A stretch of 64,000 nucleotides of DNA from Laccaria trichodermophora (lineage: Eukaryota > Basidiomycota > Agaricomycetes > Agaricales > Hydnangiaceae), in contig JACTVC010000007.1 in assembly GCA_018417955.1 (NCBI GenBank), forward strand, positions 248,001 to 312,000. The letters run 5' to 3'. Position 1 is the stretch's first letter. Every line of letters begins with the position of its first letter. A program made the position numbers and the translations under genes. The notes beneath the pieces were generated by a model that searched no databases, was not told where the DNA came from, and saw nothing but the letters and a program-made list of their open reading frames with translations. Of this stretch, positions 1 to 12,007 are shown one piece after another.

Positions 1-3000
1 GCCCTACATCAACCCAAATGAGTGGGATAGTGTGATTTACACGGATTAAACATACCTTCGACGTCGAGATTGGTGGTTAGATACTGGAGTGCTACTGCTC
101 CAGGATCGCTGGCGATGAAGAGCGACGATCCACTACGCGCTTTGGCTTGAGCCACGGACGAAACCCCGATGTACATGACCAAAGAGTTGATCAGAGACAG
201 GTTGTACGACTCGGATCCAGCTTCGTTGCTATTCGATGGAAGCCTCAGTCGGTCTTTCAGCGAATGAAGGAAAGAGGGGGTGCCACGGTTTAGAAGATAT
301 TGGTCAAGATAGCCTCGCAAATCACCGCTTTTCAGCCCCGAGGTGAAATCGGACAAAATTGGTGGTATGGGTCCCATCTCTGGAATCGATTCAAAATTGA
401 CGTTGCGAAGATGGGGATCGGGTAAAATTACGGCTGGAGGAAAAGCGCTGAGAATAATGTTACGGAGTTGAATGCAACGGGGAGGAATTGCATCGCAAAG
501 GGTGAAATAATATTCGCTCAAAAATTCGGGGAAATCGTGAAGGAGGACTAGCAGCAGTCGCAAGGCACCGCGATACAAGTCGCGAGCGGCTGGCTGGAGG
601 TCTGCATCCTTCAAGAAAGGGGACAGGAATTTGAAGAGCGACAACAGCAACTTATGGAATGCCGACCATCCCTGGAAGAAAAATGAGTCCAGGTCTATAT
701 TGGTGATCGAAAACCAATTCACCTCTCGATTTTCGGATAGAAGGAGCTTTGGCATGAACAAACGATGAGAGATGAGACACATCCAGGAGAAGGCGAATCC
801 TGGGAAGTATGTTGGTTGTAAAGAACTGTAGGTGTCGCTAAATTTACTGTCAGCTAAGAAACAAGTGAGTCTCAGATACACACATACCTGATCGCGATCA
901 AGAGCTGGAAATATGCGGGACCCAGGTGACTCTCCACAGACTGTAAGTCATTGACGAGGCTTGAGAAAAACCTGAAGAAAGGCTTCTGTTGGAATGATGG
1001 GCCTTGTTCCTCGTGTAGATTTGCCAGAACAAGGACAAAGATAGAAAGAATCTTAGTCATGTAATGGACCTTCGCCTGATCGTTATTCACACCGGAAGCG
1101 TCTCCGTGATATTTGATGATGTAAACGATCAACCTCGACACCGCGTCCAGGGCTTGAAAGGCGTAGTCATAGTCGCCAACGGATATAGATTTGATGTAGC
1201 TGTTGACGCTGGATTCGGCGCAGACGCGGAAGAAGAAAGAGGACACGTCTTCGACTTTGAGAATTCCTTGTTTTGTTAGTTGGGTGATAAAGGGCACAAA
1301 GTTCTTTTCGGGGGAGTGAGATCTCTGGAATATGTTAACCCATTGCTGGAACCATATGAAAAGTTTCTCTCGTAATTGCTCAGTTTCCGGCTTGACGGAT
1401 GGTTGGCGATGAATTAGTTCAGAAGGAGTGGCAGATCGCTTCACTCCTCGTAAGTCGTCCAACAGCCGTCTTACCCTAAAAGGTTATTAGATGCGAAAAG
1501 GATATAACAAGAACATCCCACATACTCTTCACTTCCTTTGCCGTTCTGAGACAATTGGCTAAGAATCTCGATGGAGTACTGGAACTGGTTTTGTGAAGTA
1601 ACGGGCGGGTCGCTGGACAAGCATTCACGTATCAACGCAGCGGTGTAGGCAAGCAAAGTTGGGCGAGGGTCAGTGAAAAGAATTTTTGCCAGCTGTTGAT
1701 CTTGCAAGGTGGTATTGATCAAACCGCTCTTTAGAAGAGCCAATGTGACCGGGACGTTGTATTTACGCTGACGAAAAAAGGTTAAGGTAAGATATTCAAT
1801 ATTTGAAAGAGGGACGCACTTCGTCTTCTGCATACAATAGCCATGTGATCGCTTCTTTCGCCACATCTTCAAAGGTGCGACAGAGTTGATCGAGGAGAGC
1901 AACATACACCTCACGCCCAAGCTGGGAAGGTGTCTTATACAGCAGTTGAACAATTTTTTGAGACATCATCAAGGGCGTCCGCTCTCGGTCAGCAGTCTCA
2001 TCAGCAAGAATCACAACTTGCTGGACCAGATGACGAATGTCGTGGTTCGGTGGCAAGGCGGCAAGCGACTGCGTTGGTATTTGAACCATGACGGCTTCCA
2101 AGTCTCGTGTTAAGACCTTCAAAAAGGTTAGACGGTGAATCAACAGACAAGAAAACGACGCACCCCGAAGCGATCCATCGCATCTTGATGATTGTATAAT
2201 GCTTGGTTAAGCATAACATGATCGATCGAAGGTGTTCGTGCGTATGGTGCAATAACATTGAAAGAATTGGAGGAGTTGGGCCTGCTCTCCGGCCGCCGCT
2301 TGACATCTGTGACCTGATGAGGATATGATCCTGTTAAAAAAATCTCAACGCGTACCAAAATCTTCATATAGTCTGAATTGATGCTGCTGGAGGCCGGTGG
2401 ATTTGATTCGAAGTGGATCAGGAAGGGTGGACGAGAAATTGGAGCGTGGCGCAGCTGGATCCCAAAACGGTTGTCCGTTTCTTTGCTAAGAATCATGAGT
2501 GTGCAAAAGCATTGGCAAGCGCGAATGATAACTACTAACCTCACGATATCGTCTTCGGGATTCATAAGATGTGGCGAAACTTTCGTCGACATCCGATACC
2601 GCTCGGTCCATGGCAGCCTTCTCGATTGCTGTGCAAGCAAAATCCAGATTATCGGACACTAGGAGAAGTACAACTTGCTCCGAAACCAACTGCTGTATGA
2701 CAGATAGACATATTAGTCATTTCGAGATTTGATCAAGCTCGCCTTACTTCATTGAATCCGTGTTCATTCAAATATTGGCGGAGGTGCGTTGCAAGGTTGC
2801 TTTTCAGCGGCTCTTTACACGTCACAAGTGCCAAGCTACCTGCAAGCTTCTGGGCCATCAAGTGACCTGCCCTCCTTACCTTGTCCTCGTTGGGGTCGGT
2901 CGCAAGGTCTTTGGTGACAAGTTCACGAGTAGATATTCCCGCAATCGTAACTGAGCGTTCGACGACAGGAATAATGATCTTATGGAAAAATATAAGACTT

Positions 3001-6000
3001 CATTGAACATCAATACTGATCCACTTACTTCTCGCACAGTGCGGTCAACCGCAAGCTGTACTGCACGTTTGAAAGCGTGATTGACGTTGAGAGGCGATAG
3101 TTGGGCATTTATTTGGACTTGATGGGAGAGATTCAGAAGAATGGCTTCGATGTGGGCACCAACTGCGCGTTGGGATTCTGGCGAACTTTGGGGGCCAAGT
3201 ACAAGAACCTGAGAGTCACCAAGTTGAGTAGACAAGTGATCTCCACCGATAGGCATGGCGTCTATGTCCGCTGGATATTCAGGCAATGCAAGTCCTGCTA
3301 ATGACTCCAGCGGCCGATTCCGCAAGATCGTCGTTGCCTCGACCGCGTCAAGGTTGATGTCGAGGCTTTTGCATAGGACCTCTATCTCAAATTTGAGGTT
3401 GAGCTTAAGCTCAGCGAAGTGGTAAAGCTCCGCAAGCAAGCTCATGACGGCCATCAACCAAGGGTTAGGAGGTTTGAAAACCTTCGATTTTACGCAAGGT
3501 TCAAGTGTTTTGCAAACGAACGGGATCGCGACGATAAGCCGACTACTTTCATAACCCTCAATGAGCAGCTCCTTGAACGATAAATTCTTGAATTTGATCG
3601 GCTGGTCACGAGCCAGTGTGATCGTTCCAAGCCAGGCCCCGACGTTCTTCAGTGTATTACGATCCGATCCAGATTGCATGCTTCGTTCAGAGTTCAGCAA
3701 GGCGGCAGCTTTGATAAAAGTTTCCTGCAAGACAAGTTTGGATAGTTTCTGTCGGTTTAAGGCGTCCAAAAATCGAAGGTAGAGTGAGTGGTTATTGGGC
3801 TCCGTGCTGATTCGTTGATCCACGAGGTAGTTGGCAAACCAACGAGAATAGTCATCGATGAATTGTTCGCGCATTTCATCCAACTTCACGTCGAAATTAC
3901 TAGGTGCCAAGTTGTTCACGATGAACAGAATTCGATCTGAAAGTTCTTCGGGCGGCAGTTCGAGATCGTCGTCGATAGAGTCAGGTTGAATGGCGGTGAA
4001 AACGGGAGGTGGGTCCGCCGGAGGGTTTAAACTTGGAGCAAACAAATCTTGGTTCGTCCCATTGGAATTCACATTAGATGCTAGCCCCCGTTGAATAATG
4101 GCCATCAAATCAGGTCGGACTTCAGCAAGGTGGGGTATTTGAAGTAATGCTTCACATAGGGGTCTCCATTCCGTGAGTCTAAATTCAAATCGGCCCAACG
4201 CCTGTATGCCAAATTTGAACAAATTTGTTTCTGGTGGACAGTTGAGTGCATCAAGGATGTACCGAATGGCAATGCCGAGAGGGATGTAATCTATGAGTTG
4301 GTGTCGAATGAGTGAACCAAAAAGGTAGCCGGTCATCGCCAGTTCACGAGCTGGGTAATAGGATTGGAAAAATTTGTATTCGTCAAAGAGAAAATGGATC
4401 ATGCAAGAGAACACTTCATGATCGCGGGGGTTGGCGGATTCCTTGTGTTGTTGTAGCATGGCAATGACGTCATCAATGGAAGTGTTTTCGTCGTACATTT
4501 GTTGGTAAATGCCGTCAACTTCAGCTTCGATTTCAGCAGAATATGTGACAACCGTCAATCCAGGTTCGATGTCTGATCCGGGTATAAGACTCATGAGGCG
4601 TGGATGTACTTGAAGGCAGGCATTTCGCACTTCACGGCAAGCCTCTATATCACCTTCAAGCATGGCCGCGGAACTAAGAGAAATCAGTTGACTGAAAAAA
4701 CGGAGGAGTATCAGATGCTGACTTATTTCTGAGAACGCGGAGTATTATGGTGATTGTATTGGGATTGAGTGACATCGTTCGACTTTCGACGGCGGGATCA
4801 GACAGACGGCATGTCTTCTCGCTTTCCATTTTCTGTTCCAGGAAGCGGACGATAGAGTGGAGGAACTCCCCGCCATGGTTCGCAACATTGTCAGCGAGCC
4901 ATTTGTCTAGGTTGAGGTATTCGCGGCGAGAGGCAAGGGCGGCCACATCGAGTGCAAATGTGAAGGGACGCACGTCGAGTAGAGATTCAAGGATCTAGAA
5001 ATGTTTTGTGAGTGAAAAATATTTTGAATAGAAGATGATGCACATACTTTGAGGTCTTGTGCCACGTCAAGAATTCGGGTGATATTCAGAGGATTCTCGT
5101 CATAAAAGTCCCGGAAGGCATCGGTAAGATAAGATGGCTCGATCTGCCATATTCTCATGAATACTAATTGATGATTGGGATGCCCAGCGAGGAACATGGC
5201 AAGGAGTTTTCGCGAGTACTCAAGTCGAATGTCGTTCCATGGTGAATCCTAGTTCGATGGTAAGAAAGGAAAGATGAAAGCGATTCGAATAACATACAGG
5301 CACTTGCAAAAGACCCATGTGCACAAGCTCTGCGCTGATCTTGATCGCTTTATCCAACATTTCCCGCACGCAGTTCCGCACTTCAGAGGAATCAGAGCCA
5401 GCGAGGCGAACGAGAACCTGAAACAGCTCCAACGAATTCCAAGTGTGACCTTGGACATTCGCAGCAAGGGATTTGATCGTGGGGCTAGCAACTGCCACAT
5501 CATCTACTGTCACGATCCTGCGCCCAGGTAGTTGCACAAAATTAAAGGTATCGGCGGGGAGTGAGAGCAAAGCATCGAGGAGGCGCAGCTGATAGAGGGA
5601 ATTCGACCATGGTTCCCAAAATCCAGTGACTGCATGAGGCTCAACGTCGCGAGGTGAATTGAGAAGGATGGCAATTAACAGCTTGAGCGTGGCAGTGTCC
5701 ACACCGTGGCGATCTGGCCAGTCGAATGATTTGATGACACTTGGCCAGCTTAATTTGACATGCTGCAAAAATGGTTATTCGCCTGAAACACCAGCAATCG
5801 TGAAAATAACCAACATAAGTCTCAAGAGCGCGGACAAGTGCCCCAACATCACATAAAACTGAACCCTCCGCGGCAAGGCGACCTAGAATCGTCATCATCT
5901 CCATAACCTCGGCATCGCGAGGCGGGTTCGCGTCAGAAATGCCGAAACGTTCCAGGAGGGCGCGAATAGCATCCACATCATTTGTGATGTCCGGGCCAAA

Positions 6001-6836
6001 TTGAACCAAAGCTTGCACGGATGTAGTGCCAGGCGTAACGCTATTGCTTTTTGAGTATTGGCCCAATAAACCAAGATCAACACACACCTTAGGTTCGCAA
6101 AGATGCGACGGATGATGGGGCCCATGGTTTCCCTTCCATACTTCGTCTGCGCAGCCAGAATGAGGGCTTGGCGTTGGTTGGACTCGAGTATTGGTGGGTC
6201 TTGCGAGGTGTCGCAGAGGAGGTTTGATAAAAGTTTTGTGACCTGGCTGGCAGACATGTCCACATTATCGAAGCAAGGATTGCGGCACAGATCAAGAACA
6301 GCAGTTTCGAATTCAACTTGAATCATGCTCGCAGCCTGTGTGGCAAGTTCTTTTCTTGTTTGACCTGCAACAATGGACGAGGCAAGGACGAATCTTTCAA
6401 GTGAACGCAAACCCACGCGATCCGCAAATCGTGCAAGATCAAAGTGCCTGAAGATATCCCCTTCACCTCCACCTATGCCATCCCGAAAACGGTCTGTGAG
6501 ACACGGATCGCGAGCAAGACGTTGTATTTCTTGAACCAACAAACGGAACGTCAAGGATGTTGACGGGTCAAATGAGGAGGTGGGAGCAGTCGAAAGAAGT
6601 CGTGATTGTGAATGGACGATAAGGCGACGAATAAAATGCAAGTAAGTGTCAATTCCATGTTGCTCAGACAGCTGCCAAAATGATTCAATTTGAGAGCAAC
6701 AAAATGTCTGTAAAGAGCATACCGAACGTATTTCAACTTGATTCCTTTCAAAATTTTCCTCCGTGAGCGTCGAAAGCAGGAAAACAATCTGAGCCTTGAC
6801 GATGGTGTGTATGTTCGTCGTTGGTGGGTTGTCCAT
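1..6836 (-). CDS. NOT1: CCR4-NOT complex scaffold subunit NOT1 (3' end beyond the window)
   Basis: Scaffold of the CCR4-NOT deadenylase, which shortens mRNA poly(A) tails and represses translation in the cytoplasm. Read from right to left, the exons give an alpha-helical N-terminal part, then the HEAT region equivalent to the TTP-binding domain of CNOT1 (near 4500-4100, FDEYKFFQSYYPARELAMTG). The MIF4G domain that docks CAF1/CCR4 follows (near 3960-3480, IEPNxHSLYxxFLDAL-like). Next come the CAF40/CNOT9-binding domain (near 3350-2870) and the C-terminal NOT1 domain that binds NOT2/NOT3 (LPDPHLRNVNFESIPEMGP near 420-360). The last residues are cut off by the left edge. I chose the ATG at 6836 (MDNPPTTNIHT); one at 6860 is in frame, and a further upstream exon cannot be excluded. 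There are many short introns. The identification is firm; the exon boundaries are approximate. Confidence 0.93.
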
Positions 6837-7109
6837 GTGGGACGACCTGGATGGGGTCACCGAGCGCCGGGAAACACTCCCGGGTCCGGTCGCCGTTTTG
6901 AAGAATTGTATCGGGGGGTAGTTGAGGGGAAGAAGAGAAAGACCGCCTCCAACACGGGTTCGTCGATGTGTAGAGTGGCAGCAAGCTCAATTCCGCCGTC
7001 TAACGTCCTTGCTGCAAAAGTCCAATCTCCGACTCAAAATACACACTCAGCGAATTTAAACATGTTATATTACAAAGATCGGCAGTTGTAGTAGTTAACG
7101 GTCAGCACA

Positions 7110-8994
7110 CTAGCCTCGATACATCCTAGATAGCATGAAGGTCGAGGAAAAAAGGAGGATAACAAACACATAGAAAATCCTGCCTTCCTTCAGCATGTCT
7201 CCCCCTGCAAGGAAGTTACGGAGTGGAAGGAAAACCAGTCCTACAATAAAATTTGCAATCCCTGGGTTCGACGTTAGACCACTGGCTACGTCCAACGACA
7301 GAAAACATACAATTGAGTGAAAGAGCAACAGACGAGATAGCCGAGACAGCCTATAAAGTGGGGGGTGAATAGGAGAAAGGAACAGCAAACGATGGGTAAA
7401 AACGTGCATGGGCGGGCGACACATCTGGAATCATCACAAAGGGAATGGGACCAAGGCCAATCGCAAAAGACCTTAAAAGAATACTCGTCAACAACCTCAT
7501 CGAGTCTGGGCGGAAACAGCATACATGACAAAAGTTACGATGGCCACACTTGAAAGGGATACAGAACCTATGTTTAAGCCAAAACCGATGCAAGTGAGGG
7601 AGGCCAATGCCCCCAATATGGATACCGTGAGCAGGGGTTTCCTACCCATTTTCTAACAGCCTTCAGTTAGCATAAAGGGGGTCAGACAAAAGAAGAAACC
7701 CGACCTCGATGAGGACGATAGGAGGAAAGGTCATGAGCACATTCACGACAGTGATTCCTAGGGAAACATAGGGCCCAAACTCGGGAAGGGATTTTGCAAG
7801 GATGTCATTACTATAATATAAGACTTTTGGACGGTGTCAGCAAATACAACAAGGGGAGAATTCCTAACCTGCATTGATTCCTGTTGCCGCCCTTTAGATT
7901 ATTTTCAATTAAAGGCGATATGGCCAGTCGCATACCGGATATCTGCTGAGACAACATTGCAAGACTGACAATAGCAAGAGGCCTTCGAAGCTCTCTGGAT
8001 GCGAAGAGTTGTGGAACGTTAACATTTGGAATATGATTGTCGTCAGATGGCTGTGCTTCCTCAAGAAGAGATTCCTCTGAGAAAATGGTGGATGAACAAA
8101 AATACTAGAATTCCAGCAACTTTTAAAAACTTACCCAGCTCAACAGGAGGTTTTCTTCCCCAAAGTTTCGACACAACTTTATGGTAATCATCGGAATGGC
8201 GTCTTTTGAGCAACCAGGCTGGCGACTCGACCATCAGTGGGCTGGTCAGGATTTGCAGCAAAGATAATGAACAGGAGAAGAGGAAAACAAGGCGCCATCC
8301 AGTCGGTGTCGCGAAGCGAATGCCCGCCATCTGTGTGACCATAATTCCAAGGACAATTCCAAGTTGAGTTAAGACACCTGAAAGTCCAAATGAACGCCAT
8401 CATCAAGTTGCAAAAGCTAGTTCATACCGACACTGCCGCTAATCTGAGCTGGAGCAATTTCGGCTAGAAATATAGGTCCAACACAGAGTCCAATTCCCGA
8501 TCCAACGCCGACCAAAAACCTCATGATCAAGTAAGTCCTGCAGTAAAAGTGATGTTACTCCAAAACATACCGTCCCAAAAGCAAAGAGCCAACTGATCCA
8601 CTTATACCGAACAAACCCGAACCGCCCGCCATCAGTACAGCACATATCTTGGAGGCCCCCTTGCGGCCCCAGCGGTCCATGATGAGATTCGCTACCAAGC
8701 TACCGGCCAACCCGCCGACGGTAAAGATGGCAGTGACGAAGGAAAAGGTGAAGTCAGACATTGGAATGCATGTAGTCGGGACATATTTAAAAGGCGGGAA
8801 GAGACTTGGGTTGGCAATCTTGCAAGTCAATACAGCCTGTATTTGGTTGAGCGCTGAAATATGGTATCCGTACTGAATAAAAGGTGATAAGCAAGCTGTA
8901 AGAGGTACAGACTGGTTGATACCTGAAATCCAATGACAAGAATCCAAAGACATGAAGACCATCCATACTTTGTGAATGATGTGTTGTTAGCCAT
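7110..8994 (-). CDS. MFS sugar porter, similar to yeast Vps73/YBR241C
   Basis: Twelve-helix major facilitator of the sugar porter family, moving a hexose or related solute across a membrane. Visible signatures are DRWGRK after helix 2, GWRLVF after helix 6, an ESPAWLLK loop (the family's PESPRYL motif), QQISGINAVLYYS in helix 7, EMGRK, and a final helix ending near SRMYRG. These are split by about seven short introns. The start at 8994 (MANNTSFTKYGW) puts helix 1 directly after a short polar N-terminus; an in-frame ATG at 9054 would add 20 polar residues. The yeast relatives I recall (YBR241C, Vps73) are vacuolar, so a vacuolar place is possible, but the substrate cannot be read from sequence. 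It is transcribed away from the GH13 gene on its right. Confidence 0.85.
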
Positions 8995-9538
8995 GAGATG
9001 ATGAGTCACGCACCACGCACGACTCACGTGTGTGCGTGTGTGAATATTGATCAATTGATCGATGATCCGTTGTTATAACCTCCGAAAGCGGAAACAAAGA
9101 TACCATTATTACCCCCCTGCCATGACCTGTCATTACCCCGCATTCCACCGCCGAAACAACACTCAGTCTTGGCGACAATATATACTTACCAGCAAAAGAC
9201 TGTGGAAAACTCCTACGTTTCCCTGCACTTCCACGTCAGACTTTCAGGCAACCCGATCTCAATCCGGCTAGCGGAAATATCATGGCATCACACAGGCATC
9301 ACATGTCTTCGAATTTCCTGTTGTCAACATAGAACCAATGATGTGAGCAGGTGAAATAAATACTTGTCCCTTTCAGCAGCATTTTGTTCTACTTCATCCA
9401 GACCCCATCACACTCTTCGGCGTTCCCCCTTCAAGTCCAACTTGCCTTATACCTGCATGTCCTCTTCCTAAGCTCGTTGTGACTTATCCATTCTTTCCCG
9501 TCCACACTCTTTCACGCATATACACTCGTTTTACCGTC
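8995..9538. other. Intergenic region between divergent sugar porter and GH13 genes
   Basis: About 540 bp without a supported gene. It must hold the promoters of both divergent genes, a sugar porter and a starch/glucan-active enzyme. There is an AT-rich stretch near 9176-9187 (acaatatatact), and pyrimidine-rich sequence precedes the GH13 start, as is common in fungal promoters. I could not identify a specific regulatory site. Confidence 0.4.
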
Positions 9539-11899
9539 ATGCTCTTCCAAATTTCCTTGTTTATTTTTCTCGCCTCCGTTGAAACGGCCCTTGCAGCAAC
9601 TGCGGAACAGTGGCGAGGCCGTTCGATTTACCAGTGCGTTGCTACTACCGTTGCGACTGTGCCTTCTACAACTTGACGCTACTGTAGGATTGTTACAGAC
9701 CGCTTTGCGCTGCCCTCCGGTGCGAGTCCGAATGCGTGCGACCCAGGTCAACAGACGTGGTGCGGCGGAAATTGGAATTCGTAAGTCCATATCACCGCAG
9801 TTTTTTCGCAGCCCCCAAATGCAGCCGTCACATATAGGATCCGGCAGAATTTAGACTACGTCCAAAACGCTGGTTTCACTGCGAGTGAGCACTCGTACAC
9901 GATGTTCTTGCCATATACGCTTATCACTCCACAGTTTGGATCAGTCCCGTCAACCAAAATTATGAGGGACCAAGGTCAGCTTACGGGGACCCCTACCACG
10001 GTTACTGGATGGCAGATGTTTCCAAGCTGAACAGCCGCTTTGGCACTGCGGACGACCTCAAAGCACTGTCCGCCGAGTTACACCGTCGGAATATGTATGA
10101 TCATTGTTACTCCAGTGGCGAAATTCAAGTTGACGAGAACGCAGGTATTTGATGGTCGACATCGTCGTCAATAATGTAATGGCAACCTCTAAAACACCGG
10201 ATTATTCAACCTATCTGTTCAAAGATGCGGTTAGTGCTAAATTTTAAAAAAAGTAATGTATTACTCACGCCGTTACCAGTCCATGTATCACCCCTACTGT
10301 CCTATTCAGTGGGGAAATACAACCAGTGAACAAGAGTGCTGGCTGGGCGACGACAAAGTTCCTTTGCCGGATGTTGACACAAGGAACCCTACCGTTGTTG
10401 CGCAGTATGGCGACTGGATCCAAGATCTCGTCAAGGAATATAACATCGATGGCCTTCGGATTGATGGTAAATTTTACCAAGCTCACCCTGATTTCAAAAG
10501 CTGATTCAAAAACTTTCTCCATAGCTGCCAAGTATGTCATGTCTCTCGTTTGTTAACTGATGCGCTTAATGGCTCCACTAGACATGTAAATATTGATTTT
10601 TGGCCAGGCTTTTGTGCAAAAGCCGGCGTGTTTTGCATGGGAGAAGTCTTTGGCGGTGCGGAAGTCGAGTTGAGTTCATTATTTTGTATCCTCAATTTGT
10701 TCTCATCTGTTTCTGAAGCCCCATCGCTATGTATCAAGGTCCTCAGGCATTGGATTCTGTACTCAATTTCCCCATGTACTCTGCCTTATTATCTGGCTTT
10801 TCGATTCCGGGGCCTCAAAATATTTCCGCTATCGTCGACGTTTTCCAACAGTCTCAGGTTAAATTCAAGGCAGGTCTTCCATTGTTGCAATATCGGTGTT
10901 GTTCTTGCCTAACTATTACTAGGACACTGGTTTACTGGGAAACTTTTTGGAAAACCAGGATCTTCCTCGTTGGCGGAATCTATCGGTGGACCCTCAAAGC
11001 ATGTAGTACGTCATTGTGTGTTCGCCTATCGATCTTCACTCAGAAATACACATATTCTCAGCAACGCCATGGCGTTTAACTTTATGTCCGATGGCATTCC
11101 CGTTGTGTACTATGGGCAGGAACAGGGATTCAGCGGAAACGCGGACCCTGTACGAGAATCATTCATTCCGACTCAGTTCCATTCTGATAAATTCCAATCT
11201 GCACCAGTTTAATCGTGAGCCTTTGTGGCCTTCGAATTATACCCTCACACCTGCATACGAACTTATCACAAACCTTAATATGGTACTTCCGACTTGTGCA
11301 CGGGACAGCACACAATGGGCTGATCAGAATTTCAGTTACGCAACTTCCTCGTCAACACGACGGATTGGGCAAAACAAGGAACCCAGATCTTGACAACCAG
11401 TCAATATGGGATAGCGATCATGAAAGGACCAGTGATTTCTGTTCTCACAAATATTGGTTCTCCCGTGCGTATCAGCCGTCGTCATTTATGTAAAACTACA
11501 ATTTACCAATGGGTTTTTCAAGCCTCAAAATGGAACTCATATTGCGGCCAAGACACCTTTCCCATCGTCTACTGCTCTGACCAAGTGAGTTCTTCCCTTC
11601 GCCCTCCACATACAAATTAACACGGTTCTTCGACCAGCATTCTCACATGCCAGCAGTGGGCAGTTGGTTCTGGTGGGATGATTGACACTCAGTACACACT
11701 TGGGGGCGTTCCTATCATCCTCATCCCGAGTAATTTGCTTGTCGGGTCTGGCCTTTGTGGGACTCAACTTGCGGCAACAGCCAAGGCTGGCGGCAAGGCT
11801 GCATCGCTTGCGTCGGTTGCCCGCCCAGCATTTTCGCTTTCTATAATACCTTTAGCTCTGATGTGGTCTGTCCTAGTTTTCTGTATCTTCTTTTCTTGA
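9539..11899 (+). CDS. GPI-anchored GH13 enzyme, probable 4-alpha-glucanotransferase (AgtA/AmyD-like)
   Basis: Secreted GH13 protein with an N-terminal signal peptide (MLFQISLFIFLASVETALA) and a C-terminal small-residue stretch followed by a hydrophobic tail ending at 11899, typical of GPI anchoring. The (beta/alpha)8 barrel follows the Taka-amylase pattern: WISPVNQNYEG, YHGYWMADVSKLN, nucleophile region DGLRID, acid/base region GEVFGG, and SDGIPVVYYGQEQG. Two conserved histidines are replaced. Region I reads DIVVNN instead of the usual VNH, and region IV reads FLENQD instead of ENHD. As I recall, Aspergillus niger AgtA and AgtB, GPI-anchored alpha-glucanotransferases of the cell wall, also lack these histidines, so transfer rather than hydrolysis is inferred, with a possible role in wall alpha-glucan. 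Introns are numerous, and one exon is only 7 nt (10525-10531). The gene looks intact once spliced. Confidence 0.85.
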
Positions 11900-12007
11900 A
11901 TAGAAACTACCACGCTGTTGTACTGTGCTGTTTATTGTGACGCGTGACGCGCTCAAGACGCGCTGCAACTCGACGCGCTTTCTTATCCGAATCGTACTTA
12001 TAATCGT

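Noticed and set aside
7110..7593. Overlapping Cys/Phe-rich frames near the end of the sugar porter gene
   Set aside because: Alternate frames of the porter exons and introns; only the frame giving the last transmembrane helices makes sense.
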